A stretch of DNA of 64,000 bases from the NCBI RefSeq assembly GCF_001905735.1, contig NZ_LISW01000001.1, positions 613,947 to 677,946 on the forward strand, read 5' to 3'. Under the pieces are notes generated by a model. That model worked only from the letters and a program-made list of their open reading frames with translations, made no database searches and had not been told where the DNA came from. Position 1 is the stretch's first letter, and every line of letters begins with the position of its first letter. Shown piece after piece: positions 25,104 through 33,628 of the stretch. Source of the DNA: Streptomyces sp. CB01249. GTDB lineage: Bacteria > Actinomycetota > Actinomycetes > Streptomycetales > Streptomycetaceae. The position numbers were made by a program, and so were the translations under genes.

Positions 25104-25943
25104 TCAGCGGGCGGGCCGCGCGGCGGCCGGGAGCCAGTCGAAGGAGTCGGCGCTCGGGCGGTCGCCGGGCTTGTACTCCAGCCCGACCCAGCCCGCGTAA
25201 CCGGCCTTCGTCAGCTCGTCCAGGAGCTGCTCCAGGGGGAGCGAGCCGGTGCCGGGCGCGCCGCGGCCCGGGTTGTCGGCGATCTGGACGTGGCCGGTCC
25301 TGTCGGCGTACGCGGTGATGACCTGGCTGAGGTCCTCGCCGTTCATCGACAGGTGGTACAGGTCCAGCAGGAACTTCGCGTTGCCGAGGCCGGTGGCGGC
25401 GTTGACCCGGTCGACGACCTCGATGCCTGCCGGTGCGCTCACCAGCGGGTAGCGCGGGGACTCCGGCGCGTTCAGGGTCTCGATCAGCAGCACCGCGCCG
25501 ATCCGGTCGGCGGCACGGGCCGCCAGGACCAGGTTCTCCAGGGCGAGTTCGTCCTGGGCGGCGGGGTCGACGCCGTCGACCCGGTTGCCGTAGAGCGCGT
25601 TGAGCGCCTTGCAGCCGACCGAGGCGGCGAAGTCGGCCGCCACCTCGATGTTGGCCCGGAACCGCTCCGACTCCGTGCCGGGCACGGAGAGCGCGCCGCG
25701 GTCGGGGCCGGGGAGCTGTCCGGCGTAGAAGTTCAGGCCCACCAGCTGGGTGCCGGCGTCGTCGAGCGCCTTCTTGAGGGCGTCGAGCTCGGCCTGCTCG
25801 GGGGTGGGGGTCTCGATCCAGGGCCACCACAGCTCGACCGCCGTGAAGCCGGCCGCGGCGGCTGCCGCGGGACGCTCCAGGAGCGGGAGTTCCGTGAAGA
25901 GGATCGAGAGGTTCACATCGAAGCGCTGGTCCGGGTAGCCCAT
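25104..25943 (-). CDS. hyi: Hydroxypyruvate isomerase
   Basis: A 279-residue AP-endonuclease-2-type TIM barrel that interconverts hydroxypyruvate and tartronate semialdehyde. FDVNLSILFTELPLLERPAAAAAAGF is at the N-terminus. The metal ligands follow in order: LIETLN, LLDLYHLSMNGED, VQIADNPGRGAPGTG, and WVGLEYKP. First gene of hyi-glxR; the promoter carries the same palindrome as gcl. The ATG at 25943 fits the homologous start MGYPDQRFDVNLS. Confidence 0.94.
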   Translation of the reverse strand: MGYPDQRFDVNLSILFTELPLLERPAAAAAAGFTAVELWWPWIETPTPEQAELDALKKALDDAGTQLVGLNFYAGQLPGPDRGALSVPGTESERFRANIEVAADFAASVGCKALNALYGNRVDGVDPAAQDELALENLVLAARAADRIGAVLLIETLNAPESPRYPLVSAPAGIEVVDRVNAATGLGNAKFLLDLYHLSMNGEDLSQVITAYADRTGHVQIADNPGRGAPGTGSLPLEQLLDELTKAGYAGWVGLEYKPGDRPSADSFDWLPAAARPAR

Positions 25944-25960
25944 GAGGGTTTCGGCGCTCC

Positions 25961-26025
25961 TTCCGTATTGCGGAAGTTTGTTTCTGCTTAATGGAAGATT
26001 GCCCGGCGGGTGGCGGGGCTGTCAA
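25961..26025 (-). promoter_or_regulatory. hyi-glxR promoter and palindromic operator
   Basis: Minus strand: TTGACA (26025-26020), 18-base spacer, CAATCT (26001-25996), then the operator 25975-25961 (TTCCGCA-A-TACGGAA, one mismatch from a perfect palindrome). The 37 bases from CTTCCA to the end of the operator (25997-25961) align without gaps with 10852-10888 before gcl. Confidence 0.75.
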
Positions 26026-26088
26026 GGGGGTGCCCGGAATTTGTGCCGGTCAGGGAGGTGGCGCGCGCCTCCCGGGAGGCATACGAAA

Positions 26089-26122
26089 GGCGGGGCGGAG
26101 GCCCGTCGGCCTCCGCCCCGCC
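26089..26122 (-). terminator. Terminator of the GH16 gene
   Basis: A perfect 15-bp stem (26089-26103 with 26108-26122) with a 4-base CGTC loop, 20 bases downstream of the GH16 stop. Confidence 0.85.
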
Positions 26123-26141
26123 CGTACGTCCCGCTACCGGA

Positions 26142-27593
26142 TCACCCGGCCGGGACCGTGTCCTGGAACGTCGTCCCCGCCGACCGGTACGCGGCCACCT
26201 TCGCGTTCACCTGCGAAGGCGTGAGGACCTTGTCCTTCACGTGCAGCACGTAGTCCACCTGCTGGTCGTACGCGCGCGGGCTGGTGCTCGTCTGCCCGGC
26301 GAGGTCGATCAGCCACTGGTTGAAGTTGATCGACATCCCGCGCTCCGGCAGATAGGCCGCGCCGTGCGTGCCGAAGAGCTGGCCGTCGATGTAGTACGTG
26401 ATCGCGCTGTTGTCGATGGTCACGACCAGGTCGTGCCAGCCGGCGTAGCTCTGCCGGGACTCGGTGTGCTGGTTGACGGCCTCCCACGGGTCGGGCCGGT
26501 AGGTCTCCCACGAGGTCGTGTAGAGGATGTTGCCGCTCTCGCCCCAGCCGCCGTTGGGCAGGTACTCGAAGTCGTACTCGGCGTAGTCGTCCGCCATCGG
26601 GGCCTTGAGGTCGTTGATGGTGAAGAACGTCTGGACGAGGTGGTCCCCGTCCGGGCCCGACTTCGGCGCGTCGTTGAACTTGACCCGCGCCGCGTAGGTG
26701 CCGTTGCGGAACTTCATCGACTGGGTCAGGATCTCGGTCTGCTTGGTCGACTCGCCGCTGCCCGCCGTCGACGTCTCCAGGTTCATGATGGAGTTGCCGC
26801 TCTGCGTGGCGAACGTGACGTTCTCCGGCGCCCAGGTGGCTCCCGGCACACCGGGCCCGCCCGCGTTGGAGCGGACGCTCCAGCCGTGCGCGGCGATCTG
26901 CGGGTCGCTGTGGTTGCTGTAGTTGAAGTCGTCGAAGAGCGTCGGCCCGTCCTCGCCCGGGTCACCCGGGTCGGTCGGGTCCGTGGGGTCGGTCGGATCG
27001 GTCGGATCGGTCGGGTCGTTGCCCTCCGGGGCCGTGCCCCAGACCGTGGCGCCGCCGAGCTGCGCGGTCACCTTCGTCCAGTCGGCGTACGAGGTCGAGC
27101 CGGCGCCGAACGAGTAGTCGTCGCTCTGCACCAGCGGCTGCCAGTTGGACCGGTAGAACCGCAGCTGCATGTCACCGGAGTCGGCACCCGGTGCCAGGGA
27201 GCCCGCGCCGGAGGTGAAGCCGATCTCCAGATAGCGGTCGGCGGTGGCGGTCGGGTGCGCCAGCGTGCCGAACGTGCCCGTGATGTTCCCGCAGCCCTTC
27301 ACCGCCCAGGAGCAGGCGAACCGGTAGACCTCGCCCACCGCGTCGCCCTTGAAGTAGTAGCGGATCTTCACGTCGCTGAGCTGCACGGACTGGCTGCCGG
27401 TGTTGCGCACCTTCAGCCAGGGCTCGCTCTGGTCGGCGCTCGCGCCGGACGCGCCGGTGCGGTACTGCACGGCGATCGGCTCGCCGGCGGCGCTCGCCGT
27501 CGTGGGGACGGCGGCCAGGGCCGTACAGCCGAGGGCCACGGTGACGGCGGCAGCCGCGGCGGCGCGCAGCCGGCTCTTCGCGTGTGACTTCAT
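26142..27593 (-). CDS. Secreted GH16 glycoside hydrolase with N-terminal CBM3-like module
   Basis: A 483-residue secreted enzyme. Signal peptide about 1-35 (AAAVTVALGCTALAAVPTTASA). Residues ~37-190 are a CBM3-like cellulose-type binding module (EPWLKVRNTGSQSVQLSDVKIRYYF, YLEIGF). A linker of five Asp-Pro-Thr repeats follows, then a GH16 jelly roll (~215-480) with the catalytic signature AEYDFEYLP (E-x-D-x-E). GH16 enzymes cleave beta-1,3/1,4-glucans, agarose or related galactans; which one is not clear. Downstream of the GH20 gene with a 40-base gap, so possibly read through from the sugar operon. Confidence 0.88.
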   Translation of the reverse strand: MKSHAKSRLRAAAAAAVTVALGCTALAAVPTTASAAGEPIAVQYRTGASGASADQSEPWLKVRNTGSQSVQLSDVKIRYYFKGDAVGEVYRFACSWAVKGCGNITGTFGTLAHPTATADRYLEIGFTSGAGSLAPGADSGDMQLRFYRSNWQPLVQSDDYSFGAGSTSYADWTKVTAQLGGATVWGTAPEGNDPTDPTDPTDPTDPTDPGDPGEDGPTLFDDFNYSNHSDPQIAAHGWSVRSNAGGPGVPGATWAPENVTFATQSGNSIMNLETSTAGSGESTKQTEILTQSMKFRNGTYAARVKFNDAPKSGPDGDHLVQTFFTINDLKAPMADDYAEYDFEYLPNGGWGESGNILYTTSWETYRPDPWEAVNQHTESRQSYAGWHDLVVTIDNSAITYYIDGQLFGTHGAAYLPERGMSINFNQWLIDLAGQTSTSPRAYDQQVDYVLHVKDKVLTPSQVNAKVAAYRSAGTTFQDTVPAG

Positions 27594-27633
27594 GCGTCTG
27601 TTCCTTCCGGGAACGTCGTGGGGGAGCGGGGAT

Positions 27634-29226
27634 TCACGAAGTTGGCGCTGTTCCTGGGGATGCCGCGGTGAGCGGCCGGGGGGTCAGGGGGCGGTAGCGG
27701 ACGCCGAGCGCGTCCAGGCGGGTGGTGTGGTGGCCGAGGCGGGCGAGGAAGCCGGGCCAGCCGTCGCCGCCGCCGGACCAGGCGCGGTCCGCGAGGGCGC
27801 ACAGCCTCGGATACGTCTGGTACTCGATCCGGCCCGGAGTGGGCGCGTACTCGGTCCACAGCTGGGCCTGCGTGCCGAGCAGCCGGACCGCGTCGCCCGG
27901 CTCCCAGTCGTCGGTCAGCGAGCGGTCGCCGTGCACCGTGCGCAGCTCGACGGGCGGGCCCGGCTGCGTGAGCGGTTCGCCGGGGGCGTCGGACTCCGCG
28001 TAGTCGAGGTAGGTGGCCCGGTAGTGGGCGGCGACCACCTGGTGGCCGCGGCGGGCGGCGGCGCGGGCGTGGGCCGGGTCGCGCCAGGTCATCACCGTGA
28101 ATTCCGGGGGGAGTTCGGTGCCGGTCTCGGCCCAGCCGACCGGGATACGGCCCCGCTCGGCGACGTACGCCCCGATGCGGCCCATGAACCAGCCGTGCAG
28201 GGCCCGCGCGTCGGGCAGCCCCTCGGCGGCGGCCCGCTCCCGGGCGGCCGGGCTGTTCTCCCACTCGGTGGTCGGGCATTCGTCGCCGCCGACGTGGATG
28301 TACGGCGACGGGAAGACGTCCATGACCTCGTCCAGCACGGTCCGGCAGAAGTCGAAGACCTCCTCGTGCACCCCGAACACCGTGTCGCAGACACCCCACT
28401 TGGTCCACACGCCCAGCCGCCGCGACGGGTCGTTGCCCAGCTCCGGATGGGCGGCCAGGGCCGCGCGCACATGCCCGGGCATCTCGATCTCCGGCACGAT
28501 CCGCACCCCGCGCGCCTCCGCGTACCGGACGAGGTCGCGCAGCTCCCGCGTGGTGTACGCCCCCGAGTGCGGGACGCCGTCGAAGCGCTCGACGGGGCCG
28601 CCCGGCGGACCGGCCATCGACTGGGACCGGTGGCCGCCGATCCCCGTCAGCCTCGGGTACGCGGCGATCGGCATCCGCCAGCCCTGGTCGTCGGTGAGGT
28701 GGAGGTGCAGCGTGTTCAGCTTGTGCAGGGCCATGAGGTCCACGTAGCGACGCAGGTAGGAGACCGGCTGGAAGTGCCGGGCCACGTCGAGCATCGTGCC
28801 GCGCCACGGATGCGCCGGGACGTCGCTGATCTCCACGCACGGCAGCGACCACGCGCCGCCCCGCCCGGCCCCCGCCGCGAGCGCCTCGGCGGGCAGCAGC
28901 TGGCGCAGCGTCTGGACCCCGCACAGCAGGCCGGCCGGGCGGGCGGCCCGCAGCAGCACCGTGTCCGGGCCGATGGTGAGCCCGTACCCCTCCTCGCCGA
29001 GGCCGCTCAGCTGCGGGTCCAGGGCGAGCACGATACGGCCGGTGGCGGAGGGGGCGAGGGGGAGTCCGGTGCCGGGGGCGAGCAGGGTGCGCAGCAGGTC
29101 GGCGGCGCCCTCCGCGCCGGGGTAGGCGCGGATGCCGGTGTCCGGGGTCAGGGTGAAGCGGCCGGGGCGCGCGGATACCTTGCGGGGGCGGGGGACGAGG
29201 GAGTGTTCGGGGCGGGGTGCGGGCAT
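27634..29226 (-). CDS. GH20 beta-N-acetylhexosaminidase, cytoplasmic
   Basis: A 530-residue GH20 enzyme. An N-terminal GH20b domain (~10-135) is followed by the catalytic barrel beginning HPWRGTMLDVARHFQP, with the catalytic Asp-Glu pair in IHVGGDECPTTEW (~residue 315) and late MTWRD/QAQLWTEY substrate residues. No signal peptide, so it works on imported chitooligosaccharides or related amino-sugar oligomers. The ATG at 29226 follows GGAGG; the longer in-frame start at 29301 only adds Arg/Pro-rich sequence. Last gene of the SBP-permease-permease-GH20 operon, which fixes the transporter's likely substrate class. Confidence 0.92.
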   Translation of the reverse strand: MPAPRPEHSLVPRPRKVSARPGRFTLTPDTGIRAYPGAEGAADLLRTLLAPGTGLPLAPSATGRIVLALDPQLSGLGEEGYGLTIGPDTVLLRAARPAGLLCGVQTLRQLLPAEALAAGAGRGGAWSLPCVEISDVPAHPWRGTMLDVARHFQPVSYLRRYVDLMALHKLNTLHLHLTDDQGWRMPIAAYPRLTGIGGHRSQSMAGPPGGPVERFDGVPHSGAYTTRELRDLVRYAEARGVRIVPEIEMPGHVRAALAAHPELGNDPSRRLGVWTKWGVCDTVFGVHEEVFDFCRTVLDEVMDVFPSPYIHVGGDECPTTEWENSPAARERAAAEGLPDARALHGWFMGRIGAYVAERGRIPVGWAETGTELPPEFTVMTWRDPAHARAAARRGHQVVAAHYRATYLDYAESDAPGEPLTQPGPPVELRTVHGDRSLTDDWEPGDAVRLLGTQAQLWTEYAPTPGRIEYQTYPRLCALADRAWSGGGDGWPGFLARLGHHTTRLDALGVRYRPLTPRPLTAASPGTAPTS

Positions 29227-29260
29227 GCGGGGCCTCCGGGAGGGGGTGCGGGGTCGTCGG

Positions 29261-30103
29261 TCAGCCCTTGACGGCGCCGGCGGCGAAGCCGGAGGTGACA
29301 TGGCGCTGGAGCAGCAGGAAGACCACCAGCGCGGGCAGGGCGAAGAGGGTGGAGGCGGCCATCGTGGCGCCCCAGTCGGTGCCGAAGGTGTTCTGGAACG
29401 AGGACAGCCAGACCGGCAGGGTGCGGCTGTCCTGGTGCTTGATGATCAGGAAGTTGGCGTACGCGAACTCGTTCCAGGCGGTGATGAAGCCGAACAGCGA
29501 GGTGGCCATCAGACCCGGCGCGAGCAGCGGCAGGGCCACCTTCCGGAAGGCGGCGGTCCGGGTGCAGCCGTCGACCTGCGCGGCCTCCTCCAGCTCCGGC
29601 GGGATCGTCCCGATGAAGCCGCGCAGCACGATCACCGAGAACGGCAGCGTGACCATGAAGTAGACGAGGGTCAGCGTGGGCAGCCGGTCCAGCATGTCCG
29701 TGTCGCGGGAGATGATGTAGATCGGGATGATCAGCGACTCCCAGGGCGCCATCTGCGCGATGAACACCATGAGCATGAACTGCCGCCGCCCCTTCCAGCG
29801 CAGCCTGGCCACCGCGTACGCCGAGGCCAGGGCGACGATCAGCGCCAGCAGGATCGAACTCACCGTCACCAGGACGCTGTTGCGCCAGAACATCCCGAAG
29901 CCGTCGGCCTGCACGGCGGTGCGGAAGTGGTCGAGCGTCCAGGTGTGCGGGAAGAGCTGCGGGTCGGAGGACTGGATGTCCTTGGACGGTTTGAACGCGG
30001 TGGAGATCATCCAGTAGACGGGGAACAGGCAGACCAGGACGGTCAGGGTGGCGGCGGCGTTCAGCGGAAGCCGCCGCAGTCGGGCGCTACGGGCACGGCT
30101 CAT
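29261..30103 (-). CDS. Carbohydrate ABC transporter permease (MalG type)
   Basis: A 280-residue permease with six membrane helices. The EAA loop reads EEAAQVDGCTRTAAFRKVALPLLAPG, the cytoplasmic contact to the ATPase. The start ATG overlaps the stop of the upstream permease as ATGA. No ATPase gene is present; in Streptomyces such importers share the MsiK ATPase encoded elsewhere. Confidence 0.93.
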   Translation of the reverse strand: MSRARSARLRRLPLNAAATLTVLVCLFPVYWMISTAFKPSKDIQSSDPQLFPHTWTLDHFRTAVQADGFGMFWRNSVLVTVSSILLALIVALASAYAVARLRWKGRRQFMLMVFIAQMAPWESLIIPIYIISRDTDMLDRLPTLTLVYFMVTLPFSVIVLRGFIGTIPPELEEAAQVDGCTRTAAFRKVALPLLAPGLMATSLFGFITAWNEFAYANFLIIKHQDSRTLPVWLSSFQNTFGTDWGATMAASTLFALPALVVFLLLQRHVTSGFAAGAVKG

Positions 30104-31086
30104 CGGATCTCGTCCTCCTGGCGGAGCATCTGGCGGAAGTAGAGGACGAGCACCCCGGACATCAGGACCACGGTGACCATCGAGGCGGCCGAGCCCAGGT
30201 CGTAACGCTGGCCGGCGAGTGCGGTCTGGACCGCGTACACGGGCAGGATCGTCGTCGCGTCGCCCGGGCCGCCCCGGGTCATCACCCAGATCTGGACGAA
30301 CGCCTTGAACGTCCAGATCACCTCCAGCGAGAACACCAGCAGGAAGATCGGCCGGAGCACCGGCAGGGTGACCGAGCGGAAGATCCGGGCACCGCTCGCG
30401 CCGTCCAGCCGCGCCGATTCGTACAGCTCGGTCGGGACCGTGGTCAGACCGGAGTAGAGGGTGATCGCCGCGAACGGCACCGACTGCCAGACGACCAGGA
30501 GGACCAGGATGGCGAAGGCGGCGGTGCCGTGTGCGAACCACGGATACCGGTCGAACGAGGAGAAGCCCGCGCCGGTCAGTAGATGGTTGACGATGCCGAA
30601 CTCGGAGTGGAACAGCCACTGGAAGACCGTGGTGGCCGCGATCACCGGCATCGCCCAGGCCAGCACCAGCGAACTGAGCACCACCGTCCGGGCGATCCTG
30701 CCCAGGCGCTCGGTCATCAGGGCGACCAGCGTCGCGATCACCATGATCAGGACCACGTTGACCGCCATGAACAGGAAGGTGCGCCGGACCACCTCCCAGA
30801 ACCGCGGATCGCTCAGCAGGGTGCGGTAGTTGCGCAGCCCGACGAACTCCGCGTCCCCCGTGATCAGCTGCCGCAGCCGGAAGTCCTGGAGCGAGATCAG
30901 GACCGCCCGCAGCAGCGGATAGACGAGCAGGTAGAGCATGCCGCCGACGGCCGGTGCGATCAGGGCGTACGGCCAGATGCCGCGCGGTTCCCCGGACCGC
31001 CGCCGGCGGGGCGGCGGTCCGGACGTGCCGGGTACGGCCCGGCGCTTGGGGCTGGGGGGTGCGGTCCGTTCCCGGATGACCGACAC
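30100..31086 (-). CDS. Carbohydrate ABC transporter permease (MalF type)
   Basis: A 328-residue permease with a ~40-residue basic, Pro-rich cytoplasmic N-terminus. Six helices follow, with EAA motif ELYESARLDGASGARIFRSVTLPVLRP near residue 225. GTG start at 31086, 39 bases after the binding-protein stop. It pairs with the following MalG-type subunit. Confidence 0.93.
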   Translation of the reverse strand: MSVIRERTAPPSPKRRAVPGTSGPPPRRRRSGEPRGIWPYALIAPAVGGMLYLLVYPLLRAVLISLQDFRLRQLITGDAEFVGLRNYRTLLSDPRFWEVVRRTFLFMAVNVVLIMVIATLVALMTERLGRIARTVVLSSLVLAWAMPVIAATTVFQWLFHSEFGIVNHLLTGAGFSSFDRYPWFAHGTAAFAILVLLVVWQSVPFAAITLYSGLTTVPTELYESARLDGASGARIFRSVTLPVLRPIFLLVFSLEVIWTFKAFVQIWVMTRGGPGDATTILPVYAVQTALAGQRYDLGSAASMVTVVLMSGVLVLYFRQMLRQEDEIR

Positions 31087-31125
31087 GGCACGCCTCCTCT
31101 CGACGGTGTGGGTAGGGGCGGGGGG

Positions 31126-32394
31126 TCAGGAGCCGGAGTTCATGGCCCGGGTGATGTCGGCGGACGCCTTCGTGGCCTCCTTCGCCGGGTCACCGCCGGT
31201 GAGGACGGCGGTCATGTAGTCCTTGATCGGGTTCTCCGCCTCGACCGCGGCCCAGCTCGGGGTGTTGGGCGTGGCGTGGCCGTTCGCGGCGCCGACCGCC
31301 ATCGCTGCGGCGCCCGGGTCGGCCGCAACCGCGGAGGCGAGGGTGGTCCGGTTCGGCACGTAGCTCATGGCGACGGCGAGCTTCTTCTGCCAGGCGTCAC
31401 CGGTGAGTTCCTTGATGAAGGTCAGCGCCGCCTCCTGCTTGCCGGATGCGGTGGGGATCACCAGGTCGGAGCCGCCGGTGAAGACGGCACCCGGCGTTTC
31501 GGCGGTCTTGCCGGGGATCGGGAAGAAGCCCAGCTTCCCCTTCAGGTCCGGGTTCTTCTCGATGACGACGTTGGCACCGCCCGGGGTCGAGATGACCTGG
31601 GCGACCTTGCCCTGCGCCATCACATCGGCCTGCGGCGGGTCGGCCTCGTCGGCGTCCTTGGGCCCCTTGCCGAGCGCCTGGAGCTTCCCGTAGAACTCCA
31701 TGCCGCGCAGCGCCTCCGGGGTGTCCAGGGCGCCCTTCCACTTGCCGCCCGACTCGGTGGCGAGGTCGCCGCCCTCGTCCCAGACGAAGCCGGCCAGCGC
31801 GTACCAGGTCTGGCCCGGCAGGTAGATGCCCTGGTTGCCGCCCTTGTTGAGCTTCTCGGTGGCGGCGATCCACTGGTCGCGGGTCTTGATGGTCTTCGCG
31901 TCGATGCCGGCCTTCTCGAAGAGGTCGGTGCGGTAGATGACCACCCGGTTGGCCGCGTAGTACGGGATGCCGTACTGCTTGCCCTCGTACGCCCCCGGCT
32001 CGGCCAGGCCCTTGAGCCAGTCCTTGCCGTTCAGCTCGTCCACCTTGTCGCTGAGGTCGAGCAGCCCGCCGCTCTCGGCGAACTGGGCGACCTGGGTGTT
32101 GCCGCTCTCGATGACGTCCGGGGCGTCGTTGCTGGCGAGCGCGGCGGTGATCTTCTCGCCGATGCCGTCCCACTCCTGGATCTGGACCCGGGCCCGGATG
32201 TCGGGGTGAGCCTTCTCGAAGCCCTGGACGAACTCCTTCTGGAACTGCGCCGAGACGCTGTCGCGCATCAGCCAGACGTCGATGCTGGTCCGGCCGTCAC
32301 CGGACGCGTCGGAGGAATCGTCGGACGAGCCACAGGCGCTGAGGACGGCGGCCAGCACGAGCGCGGACCCACCGGCAAGCAAGCGGTACTTCAC
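31126..32394 (-). CDS. Extracellular solute-binding lipoprotein, sugar ABC transporter
   Basis: A 422-residue family 1 binding protein. GTG start; the lipoprotein signal ends in LSAC (Cys21), then a Ser/Asp-rich linker. The body carries QEWDGIGEKITAALASNDAPDV, the family motif, and YGIPYYAANRVVIYR. First gene of the operon; ligand probably an amino-sugar oligosaccharide, judged from the downstream GH20 and the chitin/chitosan enzymes nearby. Direct repeats of the GntR operator half-site lie 23 bases upstream. Confidence 0.93.
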   Translation of the reverse strand: MKYRLLAGGSALVLAAVLSACGSSDDSSDASGDGRTSIDVWLMRDSVSAQFQKEFVQGFEKAHPDIRARVQIQEWDGIGEKITAALASNDAPDVIESGNTQVAQFAESGGLLDLSDKVDELNGKDWLKGLAEPGAYEGKQYGIPYYAANRVVIYRTDLFEKAGIDAKTIKTRDQWIAATEKLNKGGNQGIYLPGQTWYALAGFVWDEGGDLATESGGKWKGALDTPEALRGMEFYGKLQALGKGPKDADEADPPQADVMAQGKVAQVISTPGGANVVIEKNPDLKGKLGFFPIPGKTAETPGAVFTGGSDLVIPTASGKQEAALTFIKELTGDAWQKKLAVAMSYVPNRTTLASAVAADPGAAAMAVGAANGHATPNTPSWAAVEAENPIKDYMTAVLTGGDPAKEATKASADITRAMNSGS

Positions 32395-32416
32395 GGTTCA
32401 CCTCTGGGAGAACAGG

Positions 32417-32436
32417 ACCTGACCACCTGACCAGTG
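32417..32436. promoter_or_regulatory. Operator half-sites before the sugar operon
   Basis: ACCTGACC occurs twice in tandem (32417-32424, 32425-32432). The second is extended to ACCTGACCAGTG, identical to the left arm of the palindrome at 32568. It lies in the 5' leader of the binding-protein gene. Confidence 0.65.
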
Positions 32437-32495
32437 AAGGCCGCTGGACAGCTCACCTCTTGTTGGTGGATGAAGGTGGCATGGACCAATGGAGC

Positions 32496-32501
32496 CGTCA
32501 A
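32496..32501 (-). promoter_or_regulatory. Possible -35 box of the sugar operon
   Basis: TTGACG on the minus strand about 100 bases upstream of the binding-protein start. No good -10 at the expected spacing, so activation or another sigma factor may be needed. Confidence 0.35.
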
Positions 32502-32559
32502 GCCCCTTGTATTCAACGGATTTTGGCGACCTCCCGGAGAGGTGGCCCGGAAAAGCGGC

Positions 32560-32594
32560 TACACTCCACCTGACCAGTGGTCCAGTGGTCAGGT
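32560..32594 (+). promoter_or_regulatory. GntR gene -10 box and 27-bp palindromic operator
   Basis: TACACT (32560-32565) resembles a -10 box. Three bases later a palindrome spans 32568-32594. Its outer arms ACCTGACCA and TGGTCAGGT are perfect and only one inner base pair is mismatched. Position over the start region predicts autorepression. It resembles, but is not identical to, DasR-type ACTGGTCTAGACCACT sites. Confidence 0.75.
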
Positions 32595-32621
32595 ACGTAA
32601 CCCGCCAGAAGGGGGCAGCTC

Positions 32622-33461
32622 ATGGACGCCGACGCATCGGGGACGGTGCTCAAACGGGAGCGGGCCCGTGACGCCATCCTGGAAATGATCGAGTCCCGGC
32701 GCCCCGGCGACGCGATCCCCTCGGAGCGGTCCCTGTGCGCCACGCTCGGCGTCTCCCGGCCCACCCTGCGCGCCGCGGTGGACGAGCTGGTCGCGACGGG
32801 GCTCCTCGTGCGGGAGCACGGCCGGGGCATGTTCGTCGCGCCCGAGAAGATCACCCAGGAGCTCATCTCGGCCGACCTCGCCCTGTCGGTGCCGCAGGCG
32901 GCCGGCGCCTGGTCGAGCCGGCTGCTCGAATTCACCACCGTGCAGGCCGGCGCCCGGGTCGGCCGGAAGCTGCGCATGTCACCGGCGGCCGACATCGTGT
33001 ACGTCGCCCGGCTGCGGCTGGTCGACGGCGCGCCCATGGCCATCGAGCACCTGCACATCCGGGCCGAGCTGGTGCCCGGGCTCTCCGCCGAGGAGCTGGA
33101 GAGCGGCGACCTGTACGAGCACCTGCGCGAGCGCCACGACGTGCACGTCCACGAGGCGGTCCAGGCGATCGAGCCGACCGTGGTGACCCGCGCCGAGGCC
33201 CGCCTCCTGGACGTGCCCGAGCTGTCCCCGGCGCTGCTCTTCGAGCGGCTGACCTCGGACACCACGGGCCGCCCCGTCGAGTACGTGCACTCGCTCTACC
33301 GGGGCGACCGCTACCGCATCGTGTCCCGGCTGGCCCTCGGCCCGGCCGCCGCCGTCGAGCCGGTCGAGGGCGCCCACCACCCGGGCATCCCGCCGGGCGA
33401 CTTCGCACAGCGCGAGCCGATCACGTCCTCGACGCGGGGGGACATCCAGTCCGGCGACTGA
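32622..33461 (+). CDS. GntR/HutC-family transcriptional regulator
   Basis: A 279-residue regulator. Winged HTH at ~10-75 (SERSLCATLGVSRPTLRAAVDELVATGLLVREHGRGMFV). The UTRA ligand-binding domain is ~90-250 (YVARLRLVDGAPMAIEHLHI, LLFERLTSDTTGRPVEYVHSLYRGDRYRI). It is of the DasR/HutC type, whose effectors are often sugar phosphates. Divergent from the sugar ABC/GH20 operon, with matching operator sequences on both sides, so it very likely represses the operon and itself. AGGGGG precedes the ATG. Confidence 0.93.
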   Translation: MDADASGTVLKRERARDAILEMIESRRPGDAIPSERSLCATLGVSRPTLRAAVDELVATGLLVREHGRGMFVAPEKITQELISADLALSVPQAAGAWSSRLLEFTTVQAGARVGRKLRMSPAADIVYVARLRLVDGAPMAIEHLHIRAELVPGLSAEELESGDLYEHLRERHDVHVHEAVQAIEPTVVTRAEARLLDVPELSPALLFERLTSDTTGRPVEYVHSLYRGDRYRIVSRLALGPAAAVEPVEGAHHPGIPPGDFAQREPITSSTRGDIQSGD

Positions 33462-33628
33462 GGGGGGCGGGACGGGTGACGGTCCGCCACGGCCGGTCCC
33501 CGCCGCGCCCGCACAGGGGGCCCTGGCGTTGCGCCCTGTGCAATGGCCGGTGCACCTCTTGCGGTGGGCCCCGGGTAGGGCCACTGTGGCTGCCACATCG
33601 ACGCAACCGACCCCACGAGGTGCCTCGC

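Noticed and set aside
26955..27020. CRISPR or regulatory repeat
   Set aside because: The short repeats simply encode the Asp-Pro-Thr linker of the GH16 enzyme.
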